A stretch of DNA of 64,000 nucleotides, taken from positions 5,182,501 through 5,246,500 of the forward strand of contig NZ_CP020555.1 of the NCBI RefSeq assembly GCF_002080455.1. Reading direction: 5' to 3'. Origin of the DNA: Streptomyces sp. Sge12. Lineage in GTDB: Bacteria > Actinomycetota > Actinomycetes > Streptomycetales > Streptomycetaceae. Both the position numbers and the translations under genes were made by a program. Below, one piece after another: positions 42,290 to 50,371 of the stretch (position 1 is its first letter; every line of letters begins with the position of its first letter). The notes under the pieces are model-generated. The model did no database searches. It was not told the DNA's origin and saw only the letters and a program-made list of their open reading frames with translations.

Positions 42290-43450
42290 ATGATGGAGTG
42301 CATGCGCGTCAAGCCCGCCCTCCCGGCCTTCGACCGGCTGGTGGCCTCCGGCCGCCGGCTCGCCGAGAGCTGGGCCGGGTCGCCCCGGGCCCTGGACGTG
42401 CTCACCGCGCTGGGCTGCCTGGGCCTGATGGCCCTGGACCTGCCGGGCCTCGCCGCCGCCGACAACTCGCTGACCGGTCCCACCGCCGCCGTCGTCCTGG
42501 CCCTGGGCTGCGCGACCCTGCTGGTGCGCCGCCGGCAGCCCTGGGTCTCGTACCTGGCCGCGCTGCTGTTCATCGGGTGGCTGCACGAGCTGACCCTGAT
42601 CCAGTTCGCCCTGTACTCGGTGGGCCGCTACCGCGGGCGCCGGGCCGGGATCCTCGCCACGCTCGGGTACGTCGCCTTCGCGCTGGTGATGTTCTGCGTG
42701 CCGGACTGGCCCGCGCCCCGGGGGGAGACGCTCAGTGGCTTCCTCAGTGTGATCGTGCCGATCGGGGTGCTCGCCTCGGCGGTGGGCATCGCGGCCTACC
42801 GGCACGACCTGGTGGGGGAGCTGACCGCGCGGCGGGCCGAGTCGGCCGTGCTCCAGGCGGTCCAGCAGGAGCGCACCTCCGTCGCCCGTGACGTGCACGA
42901 CTTCGTCGGGCGGGAGCTGACGCTGCTCACGGTCCGCTCCGAGGTGCTCTCGATGCGGGCGCGCGAGACGGCGTACGGGCCGGACTTCGAGGAGCTGGCC
43001 GACACCGCGCGCCGGGCCCATCTGGTGCTCAACGAGATCATCGTGCAGCGCGGGGAGCGGGCCTCGACCCCGGGCGTGGACGGGCTCGCGGCGCTCGCGC
43101 AGGAGAGCGGGCGGGCCGGCTCGCCCGTCCGGCTCAACATGGACGAGGAGGCGCTCGGGCTGTCACCGCTGCGGCAGGCGGCGGTCTACCGGGTGGTTCA
43201 GGAGTGCCTGACCAACGCGGCCAAGCACGCGCACGGCGAGACCATCGACGTGTCGATCACGGCGGACGGCCCGCGGCTGCGGATCGCCGTCGGCAATGCG
43301 CTGCCGGCCCGGACCCCGGGCCGGGCCCCCGTCTCGGCGGGCTCGGGCACGGCGAGCATGTCCGAGCGCGTCCGCAGCCTGGGCGGGACCCTCACGGCGA
43401 CGCGCACGCGGGACAGGTACGAGGTCGTGGCGACGCTCCCGCGCGGCTGA
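42290..43450 (+). CDS. Orphan sensor histidine kinase, NarL/DesK class
   Basis: A 386-residue membrane kinase. Four or five N-terminal helices (about 35-170) carry no obvious extracellular domain. The dimerisation box QQERTSVARDVHDFVGREL has the phospho-acceptor His203 and is followed by a HATPase. The N-box is VVQECLTNAAKHAHGE. The D-x-G-x-G box is replaced by VGNALP, while GSGTASMSERVRSLGG keeps the second Gly motif. No response regulator gene lies beside it, unusual for this class. ATG 42290 is used; 42293 and 42302 are alternatives. It is one of three features lying between valS and folC. Confidence 0.87.
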   Translation: MMECMRVKPALPAFDRLVASGRRLAESWAGSPRALDVLTALGCLGLMALDLPGLAAADNSLTGPTAAVVLALGCATLLVRRRQPWVSYLAALLFIGWLHELTLIQFALYSVGRYRGRRAGILATLGYVAFALVMFCVPDWPAPRGETLSGFLSVIVPIGVLASAVGIAAYRHDLVGELTARRAESAVLQAVQQERTSVARDVHDFVGRELTLLTVRSEVLSMRARETAYGPDFEELADTARRAHLVLNEIIVQRGERASTPGVDGLAALAQESGRAGSPVRLNMDEEALGLSPLRQAAVYRVVQECLTNAAKHAHGETIDVSITADGPRLRIAVGNALPARTPGRAPVSAGSGTASMSERVRSLGGTLTATRTRDRYEVVATLPRG

Positions 43451-43527
43451 CCTGCCGGCCAGGCGCCGGCCCGTCCCGGTGGCCCGTCACCCGAACGGCC
43501 CACCGGCCCGAGCGGCAAGGCCGGGCC

Positions 43528-43691
43528 AGGCCGTCTCTTCCGGATCTTGTCGGGCCCGGCCCGCCCGGCACGGCACCTCGCCGCGTTGTCGGGGCGCCCG
43601 AGTACGTCCAGTACACGGGCGCCCCTCCGCCTTGCGATGTACCGCACCGGACGACCCGGGCTGATCCGACAAGATCCGAAAGAGACGGCCT
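43528..43691. mobile_element. MITE-like element with 26-bp terminal inverted repeats
   Basis: The left end begins AGGCCGTCTCTT and continues CGGATCTTGTCGG; the right end is its complement with one mismatch (C/T at position 13). The 164-bp element carries no ORF. An internal hairpin, GGGGCGCCCG/CGGGCGCCCC, is at 43591-43625. No target-site duplication is visible. The right end forms the last two bases of the mbl stop codon. It would need a transposase supplied elsewhere; the insertion-sequence family was not identified. Confidence 0.78.
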
Positions 43692-44739
43692 AGACCTTCG
43701 CCGGGGCCAGCAGGCTGCCCAGGGTGTCCAGTTCCTCCACGCACCGGCCGGAGCCCAGCGCCACACAGTCGAGCGGGTCGTCCGCGACGAAGACCGGGAT
43801 GCCGGTCGCCGAGGCCATCCGCAGGTCCAGTCCGGGCAGCAGCGCGCCCCCGCCGGTCAGCACGATGCCGTGCTCCATCACGTCGCCGGACAGCTCCGGC
43901 GGGCACTCCTCCAGGGTGGTGCGCACGGCCGCGATGATCGACTCGATCGGTTCGTCGAGTGCGGCCCGGACGTCGGGGGCGGTCAGCCGGAGCGTCCTGG
44001 GCATGCCGCCGACCTTCTCGCGGCCGCGCACGGTGAAGGAGCGGGTCTCCAGCTCCGGCCGGTCCGGCACCGGCCAGGCCGAGCCGATGGCCAGCTTGAC
44101 GTCCTCGGCGGTGCGCTCGCCGATGAGCATCCCGTGTTCCTTGCGTACGTACTCCATGACCGCCGCGTCGAGCCGGTCCCCGCCCACCCGCAGCGACTGG
44201 GACGTGACGATGCCGCCCAGGGAGATCACGGCGACCTCGGAGGTGCCGCCGCCGATGTCCACGACCATGGAGCCGCGGGGTTCGGCCACGGGCAGCCCGG
44301 CGCCGATCGCCGCGGCCATCGGCTCCTCGATGAGGTGCACGGCGCGGGCGCCGGCCCGGGTGGACGCCTGGACGATGGCCCGCCGTTCGACCGGGGTGAC
44401 GCCGGAGGGCACGCAGATCACCATCCGGGTGCGGGTGCGCCGGCCGGGGACCGCCTTGCGGACGAAGTGCCGGATCATCTCCTCGGCGGCCTCGTAGTCG
44501 CAGATCACACCGCCCTTGAGCGGGCGGATCGCGGTGATGGAGCCCGGGGTGCGGCCGATGGTCTCCTTGGCGTCCGTGCCGACGGCCAGGGCGGTGGTGG
44601 TGCCCGACTTCACGGCGACCACGGACGGCTCATTGAGGACGATTCCGTGCCCCCGTGCGTAGACGAGGGTGTTCGCGGTGCCCAGGTCGATCCCTATGTC
44701 GCGGCTGGATGCTGTCTTTTTGCTGCTGGCCTGCGGCAT
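43690..44739 (-). CDS. mbl: MreB-like actin homologue (Mbl-type paralogue)
   Basis: A 349-residue cytoskeletal ATPase. Actin-fold motifs are present: IGIDLGTANTLVYARG (phosphate 1), VVDIGGGTSEVAVISLGG (phosphate 2) and HGIVLTGGGALLPGLD (adenosine). Compared with MreB (47538-48557) it has a polar N-terminal extension (MPQASSKKTASSR) and many changes along the chain. ATG 44739 follows AGGGGA. The stop TAG overlaps the MITE terminus, and the protein ends SLLAPAKV. It is divergent from folC. In S. coelicolor extra MreB-like genes lie away from the mre cluster, so its place here is unusual. Confidence 0.88.
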   Translation of the reverse strand: MPQASSKKTASSRDIGIDLGTANTLVYARGHGIVLNEPSVVAVKSGTTTALAVGTDAKETIGRTPGSITAIRPLKGGVICDYEAAEEMIRHFVRKAVPGRRTRTRMVICVPSGVTPVERRAIVQASTRAGARAVHLIEEPMAAAIGAGLPVAEPRGSMVVDIGGGTSEVAVISLGGIVTSQSLRVGGDRLDAAVMEYVRKEHGMLIGERTAEDVKLAIGSAWPVPDRPELETRSFTVRGREKVGGMPRTLRLTAPDVRAALDEPIESIIAAVRTTLEECPPELSGDVMEHGIVLTGGGALLPGLDLRMASATGIPVFVADDPLDCVALGSGRCVEELDTLGSLLAPAKV

Positions 44740-44843
44740 TTATTCCCCTATCTCCTGCCGCAAGGCTTGCATAACGATCCGGTCGCTCCGGCCGCCGAAG
44801 GTCCCGAAACGGCCGGGCCGAAAGTCCCCCGGGTCCCCGTCCG

Positions 44844-44849
44844 TAGACT
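44844..44849 (+). promoter_or_regulatory. -10 box for leaderless folC
   Basis: TAGACT is followed after six bases by the GTG start; no ribosome site is present. Confidence 0.5.
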
Positions 44850-44855
44850 GGCCCT

Positions 44856-46394
44856 GTGAGTGACCAGCAGCCCGAGAGCCACGACCGCGACGACAACGAC
44901 GACCTCGCCGGCACCTTCGACGAGTTCGACCAGATCGTGGCGGAAGAGTCCGACCGCGACCCCGACCTGGCGGTGATCGAGGCCGGTAGCCGCACCCTGC
45001 GCGCTCAGGCCGGACCGCCCCAGGGCGACCCGGTACCCGCCCGGCCCGTCGACCCGGAGGTCGCCAAGGCGCTGCTGGAGGTGGAGCAGGAGCTCGCCAC
45101 CCGGTGGGGCGAGACCAAGCTGGAGCCCTCGGTGTCGCGGATCGCGGCGCTGATGGACGTCCTGGGCGAGCCGCAGCGCGCGTACCCGTCCATCCACATC
45201 ACCGGCACCAACGGCAAGACGAGCACGGCCCGCATGATCGAGGCCCTGCTGAACGCCTTCGAGCTGCGCACGGGCCGCTACACCAGCCCGCACGTGCAGT
45301 CGATCACCGAGCGGATCAGCCTCGACGGGGCGCCGATCACCGCCGAGCGGTTCGTCGAGACGTACCACGACATCAAGCCGTACGTGGAGATGGTCGACGC
45401 CGCCGAGGAGTTCCGGCTGTCGTTCTTCGAGGTGCTCACCGGAATGGCCTACGCGGCCTTCGCGGACGCCCCGGTGGACGTGGCCGTGGTCGAGGTGGGC
45501 ATGGGCGGCAGCTGGGACGCGACCAACGTCATCGACGCGTCCGTCGCCGTGGTCACCCCGATCAGCCTGGACCACACCGACCGGCTCGGCTCCACGCCCG
45601 GTGAGATCGCCGTGGAGAAGGGCGGCATCATCAAGCAGGACGCCACCGTGATCCTGGCCCAGCAGCCGGTGGACGCGGCGCAGGTGCTGCTGAAGAAGGC
45701 CGTCGAGGTGGACGCGACCGTGGCCCGCGAGGGCATGGAGTTCGGCGTCGTCGCCCGCGAGGTCGCGGTCGGCGGCCAGCAGCTGACGCTGCGCGGCGTG
45801 GGCGGCGAGTACGACGACATCTTCCTGCCGCTGTACGGCGCGCACATGGCCCACAACGCGGCGGTCGCCCTGGCCGCCGTCGAGGCCTTCTTCGGCATCG
45901 GCCAGGAGCACGCCCGGGTCCTGGACGTGGAGACCGTGCGGAAGGCCTTCGCCTCGGTGGCCTCGCCCGGCCGCATGGAGGTCGTCCGGCGCAGCCCGAC
46001 CGTGGTCCTGGACGCGGCCCACAACCCGGCGGGCGCCGCGGCCACCGCGGAGGCGGTCACCGAGTCCTTCGGCTTCAGCCGGCTGATCGGGGTCGTCGCC
46101 GCCAGCGAGGGCAAGGACGTCCGCGGCGTGCTGGAGGCCTTCGAGCCGATCTTCGCCGAGGTGGTGCTGACGGAGAACTCCAGCCACCGGGCGATGGGTG
46201 CGGACGAGCTGGCGGCCGTCGCGGTCGAGGTCTTCGGCGCGGACCGGGTGCAGGTGGAGCCGCGGCTGGACGACGCCCTGGAGGCGGCGATCACCCTGGC
46301 GGAGGAAGAGGCCGAGTACGGAGGGGCCGGGGTCCTGGTGACCGGTTCCGTGATCACGGTGGGCGAGGCCCGCCTGCTGCTGAAGAGGGGCTGA
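44856..46394 (+). CDS. folC: Folylpolyglutamate synthase/dihydrofolate synthase
   Basis: A 512-residue Mur-ligase-family enzyme adding glutamates to folates. The ATP loop HITGTNGKTSTARM has GTNGKTS at 117-123, and later motifs include the Mur-ligase SLDHTDRLGSTPGEIAVEKGGIIK and VLDAAHNPAGA. About 65 extra N-terminal residues are acidic and disordered (DQQPESHDRDDNDDLAGTFDEFDQIVAEE), longer than in most bacterial FolC. GTG 44856 sits seven bases past a TAGACT box, so the transcript may be leaderless. A DUF4233 gene follows four bases after the stop. Confidence 0.95.
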   Translation: MSDQQPESHDRDDNDDLAGTFDEFDQIVAEESDRDPDLAVIEAGSRTLRAQAGPPQGDPVPARPVDPEVAKALLEVEQELATRWGETKLEPSVSRIAALMDVLGEPQRAYPSIHITGTNGKTSTARMIEALLNAFELRTGRYTSPHVQSITERISLDGAPITAERFVETYHDIKPYVEMVDAAEEFRLSFFEVLTGMAYAAFADAPVDVAVVEVGMGGSWDATNVIDASVAVVTPISLDHTDRLGSTPGEIAVEKGGIIKQDATVILAQQPVDAAQVLLKKAVEVDATVAREGMEFGVVAREVAVGGQQLTLRGVGGEYDDIFLPLYGAHMAHNAAVALAAVEAFFGIGQEHARVLDVETVRKAFASVASPGRMEVVRRSPTVVLDAAHNPAGAAATAEAVTESFGFSRLIGVVAASEGKDVRGVLEAFEPIFAEVVLTENSSHRAMGADELAAVAVEVFGADRVQVEPRLDDALEAAITLAEEEAEYGGAGVLVTGSVITVGEARLLLKRG

Positions 46395-46397
46395 GGG

Positions 46398-46766
46398 ATG
46401 CGCACGCTGTGTGCGAGCACGCTGATCGGTGAGTTCTTCGTGATCGGCTTCGCGGGTCTGGTGGCGATGAAGGACCCCGACCTGACCCAGGCCGCGGTCT
46501 GGACGGTGTGCGGGGTCACCATGCTGCTCTCGGTGCTGCTGTGCGGGATGCTGTCGCGTCCCGGTGCGGTCCAGCTGGGCTGGGCCCTGCAGATCGGTCT
46601 GATCCTGAGCGGGTTCGTCGTGCCGACGATGTTCTTCCTCGGCGCGGTGTTCGCCGGACTGTGGTGGTGCTCCGTGCACTACGGACGCAAGATCGACACG
46701 ATCAAGGCGCGCTGGGCGGCCGCCCAGGAGGCGCAGGGGGCACCCGCGGCGCCTGACGCTGTGTGA
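46398..46766 (+). CDS. DUF4233-family membrane protein
   Basis: A 122-residue protein with four helices (FFVIGFAGLVAM; AAVWTVCGVTMLLSVLLCGML; LGWALQIGLILSGFVVPTMFFLGAVFAGLWW). The fixed partner of folC in many actinobacteria, it starts three bases after the folC stop and is surely co-transcribed. The W-W-C motif before a basic C-tail (HYGRKIDTIKARW) is a family mark. Its role is unknown. Confidence 0.88.
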   Translation: MRTLCASTLIGEFFVIGFAGLVAMKDPDLTQAAVWTVCGVTMLLSVLLCGMLSRPGAVQLGWALQIGLILSGFVVPTMFFLGAVFAGLWWCSVHYGRKIDTIKARWAAAQEAQGAPAAPDAV

Positions 46767-46830
46767 CGGGTCCCCGGATCGGCCCTGTAGATTCGCCCTA
46801 CCGCACCCGTTTGCCGCAAGGAGCCGCAAC

Positions 46831-47241
46831 ATGACCCAGCGCACCCTCGTCCTGCTCAAGCCCGACGCCGTCCGTCGCGGTCTGGTCGGCGAGATCATCG
46901 GCCGCATCGAGCGGAAGGCCGGCTGGACGATCCCCGCACTGGAGCTGCGTACGCTGGACCAGGAGACCCTGGAGGCGCACTACGGCGAGCACAAGGGCAA
47001 GCCGTTCTACGAGCCCCTCATGGGCTTCATGTCGAGCGGTCCCGTGGTCGCCCTGGTGGTCGAAGGGGAGCGCGTCATCGAGGGTGTCCGCCAGCTGGCC
47101 GGACCCACTGACCCGATTGCCGCGGCACCCGGCTCCATCCGGGGTGATTTCGGCACGATCACGCGTGAGAACCTGATCCACGCCTCGGACTCGCAGGAGT
47201 CCGCCGAGCGTGAGCTGAAGCTGTTCTTCCCGGCGCTCTGA
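46831..47241 (+). CDS. ndk: Nucleoside diphosphate kinase
   Basis: A 136-residue enzyme balancing nucleoside triphosphates. LVLLKPDAVRRGLVGEII opens the chain. The phospho-histidine is His117 in ENLIHASDSQESAERELKLFF. ATG 46831 follows AAGGAG. A TAGATT at 46788-46793 may be its own -10 box. It ends in a hairpin and is followed by the mre cluster. Confidence 0.97.
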   Translation: MTQRTLVLLKPDAVRRGLVGEIIGRIERKAGWTIPALELRTLDQETLEAHYGEHKGKPFYEPLMGFMSSGPVVALVVEGERVIEGVRQLAGPTDPIAAAPGSIRGDFGTITRENLIHASDSQESAERELKLFFPAL

Positions 47242-47287
47242 GCACTCTTTCCTGACGCAACATCAGCCGAATAGCGCTCATGACCTG

Positions 47288-47314
47288 GGGCGACCGAAGT
47301 AATTTCGGTCGCCC
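47288..47314 (+). terminator. Terminator of ndk
   Basis: An 11-bp stem, GGGCGACCGAA/TTCGGTCGCCC, with a GTAAT loop. The remaining 47315-47537 is mreB upstream DNA; a TACGAT (47438-47443) is a possible -10 box. Confidence 0.85.
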
Positions 47315-47537
47315 TCCGGTATTTCCGGGCCGGAGCGGGAACGCCTGGGCAGGACACGTCGTCACCACTGAGGGGGCGGGTATCCATTCCGGCGGGATTG
47401 CCGGAGTCCCGTCGCGCGGTCTTCGTACTTGCGGCACTACGATGGGGCCTCCACCCACACACCCACCTCGCCGACCTGACAGCAGCCGCTATCAACTGGA
47501 AGGCCAGACGCTCCTCATGGGGAACAAGGGGAACAAA

Positions 47538-48557
<1,020 letters not shown>

Positions 48558-48598
48558 CAGACGCTCCTCCCTGCCGGAGGAGCCATGCGGAACACAAG

Positions 48599-48638
48599 GA
48601 TCCGCCGTACGGGTGCTACCGGGCCCGTGCGGCGGATC
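48599..48638 (+). terminator. Hairpin between mreB and mreC (terminator or attenuator)
   Basis: GATCCGCCGTACGGG (48599-48613) pairs with 48624-48638 with one G:T pair and a 10-base loop, followed by GTTGATATA. It would let mreB be expressed above the rest of the cluster. Confidence 0.65.
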
Positions 48639-48690
48639 GTTGATATACAGGCAAAAGAGAATTCCGACGAGGAAGGCACGGCCGCCGCAC

Positions 48691-49638
48691 GTGAGGGACA
48701 CACGAGAAAGCCGGCTGCTCCTGGTGCTTCTGATCGCCATCGCGTTCGCGTTGATCACGGTGGACATCAGGGCAGGCGAGGAGTCGCCGGTCGACGGTGC
48801 CCGGCAGGCCGCGGCAGCGGTCTTCGGCCCGGTCGAGGAAGGTGTGGCGACCGCGGTCGATCCGGTCGCCAACGCCATAGGGGCGGTACGGGACTCCGGT
48901 GAGCGCCACAACCGCATCGCCACGCTGGAGCGCGAGAACGCGGCGCTGAAGGCCAAGCTGGGCAGCGAGGACCAGACCCGCAGCCGCATCCACGAGCTCG
49001 ACGAGATGCTCAAGCGGGCCGGCGCCGGGCAGTACGGCATCAAGGGCGCCGAGGTCATCGCGATAGGAGCGGCCCAGGGCTTTTCCTGGACCGTCACCAT
49101 CGACGCCGGCAGCAAGGACGGCATCGAGCGCGACATGACCGTCCTCAACGGCGACGGGCTCGTCGGCCGCGTCAGCACGGTCGGCCCCGACACCGCCACC
49201 GTCGTCCTCGCCAACGACCCCGACTTCACCGTCGGCACCCGCCTGGAGAAGACCGGTGAACTGGGCTTCGCCACCGGTCAGGGCGACCGCGCCCTCTCCG
49301 TCCAGATGCTCAACGGCAAGGCCAAGGTCAGCCCCGGCGACCGGCTCGTCACCTTCGGCTCGCGCGGCAACAAGCCGTTCGTGCCCGGGGTGCCGATCGG
49401 TGAGGTGGTCAAGGTCGACCCCTCCCGCGGCGACCTGACCCGCACCGTCTGGGTGCGTCCGTTCGTCGGGTTCTCGCGCCTGGACATCGTCGGCGTCGTG
49501 GTGATGCCGCCGCGCGAGGACCCCCGTGACGCGGTCCTGCCGCCCAAGCCCGAGGCCCCCAAGCCCACCCCGACGGTCACCGTCACGGTCACCCCGTCCG
49601 GGTCCGCCAGTGTGCCCGGCAAGCCGGCCGACGAGTAG
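48691..49638 (+). CDS. mreC: Cell-shape protein MreC
   Basis: A 315-residue bitopic membrane protein linking MreB to the wall enzymes. One N-terminal helix (LLLVLLIAIAFALITVDIRAG) is followed by a coiled coil (RHNRIATLERENAALKAKL, about 70-100) and beta-barrel domains (about 110-265). The C-tail is Pro/Thr-rich (PKPEAPKPTPTVTVTVTPSG). GTG 48691 (VRDTRESRL) is the family start although the nearest purine-rich site is 17 bases away. Confidence 0.93.
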   Translation: MRDTRESRLLLVLLIAIAFALITVDIRAGEESPVDGARQAAAAVFGPVEEGVATAVDPVANAIGAVRDSGERHNRIATLERENAALKAKLGSEDQTRSRIHELDEMLKRAGAGQYGIKGAEVIAIGAAQGFSWTVTIDAGSKDGIERDMTVLNGDGLVGRVSTVGPDTATVVLANDPDFTVGTRLEKTGELGFATGQGDRALSVQMLNGKAKVSPGDRLVTFGSRGNKPFVPGVPIGEVVKVDPSRGDLTRTVWVRPFVGFSRLDIVGVVVMPPREDPRDAVLPPKPEAPKPTPTVTVTVTPSGSASVPGKPADE

Positions 49639-49650
49639 GGACAGTTCGCC

Positions 49651-50358
49651 ATGCGCTTCAACAGGATCCTGCTCTCGGCGACCCTGATCGTGGTCGCCCT
49701 CGTCATCCAGGTCACCGTCCTGGGCCGGCTCCAACTGCCCGGCGCGGTGCCCGACCTGCTGCTGCTCACCGTCGTCTCGCTCGCACTCGTGTACGGGCAC
49801 GTCAGCGGTGCGCTCATCGGGTTCGCCGCCGGTCTGCTCGCCGACCTGGCCCCGCCCGCCGACCACGCCGCCGGACGGTACGCGCTCGTCCTGTGCGTCA
49901 TCGGCTACGTCGTCGGCCTGGTCCGCCCCGACGGCGGCCGGTTCCGTTCCGCCTGGGGCCCGATGCTCACCGTCGTCGCCGCCGCCATCGGCTCCACCCT
50001 GCTCTACGCGGGGGTGGGCGCCCTCGTCGGCGACACCGCGGCCCGGCACGTCGGCCTGACCGGGCTGCTGTTCACCGCGACCCTCTACGACCTGCTGCTC
50101 GCGCCGTTCACCGTGCCGTTCATCATGGCCCTCGCCCGGCGCGCCGAGAACGACCCGATGGCCGTCGAGGCCGGCGGCGGCCCCGCCAACAAGGCGGCCG
50201 ACGTGTCCGCCGGCTGGCTGGCCGGCGGTACGGGCCTGCGCATCGGCAGCCAGCGCGGCGGCCTGCGCCTGAAGACCGCGCGGTCCCGCGCCAACAAGGC
50301 GGTCCGCATAAAGGGCATCAAGCCGGCCAAGGGTGTGAAGAGCGTCAAGAAGCTGTGA
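49651..50358 (+). CDS. mreD: Cell-shape membrane protein MreD
   Basis: A 235-residue protein with about five or six helices (LLSATLIVVALVIQVTVLG; VPDLLLLTVVSLALVYGH; GFAAGLLADLAPP). The C-terminal tail of about 75 residues is basic and hydrophilic (RSRANKAVRIKGIKPAKGVKSVKKL), longer than in E. coli MreD. ATG 49651 has AGGGA upstream. It starts 12 bp after mreC and ends 13 bp before mrdA. Confidence 0.92.
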   Translation: MRFNRILLSATLIVVALVIQVTVLGRLQLPGAVPDLLLLTVVSLALVYGHVSGALIGFAAGLLADLAPPADHAAGRYALVLCVIGYVVGLVRPDGGRFRSAWGPMLTVVAAAIGSTLLYAGVGALVGDTAARHVGLTGLLFTATLYDLLLAPFTVPFIMALARRAENDPMAVEAGGGPANKAADVSAGWLAGGTGLRIGSQRGGLRLKTARSRANKAVRIKGIKPAKGVKSVKKL

Positions 50359-50371
50359 GGGAGGAGCAGAC

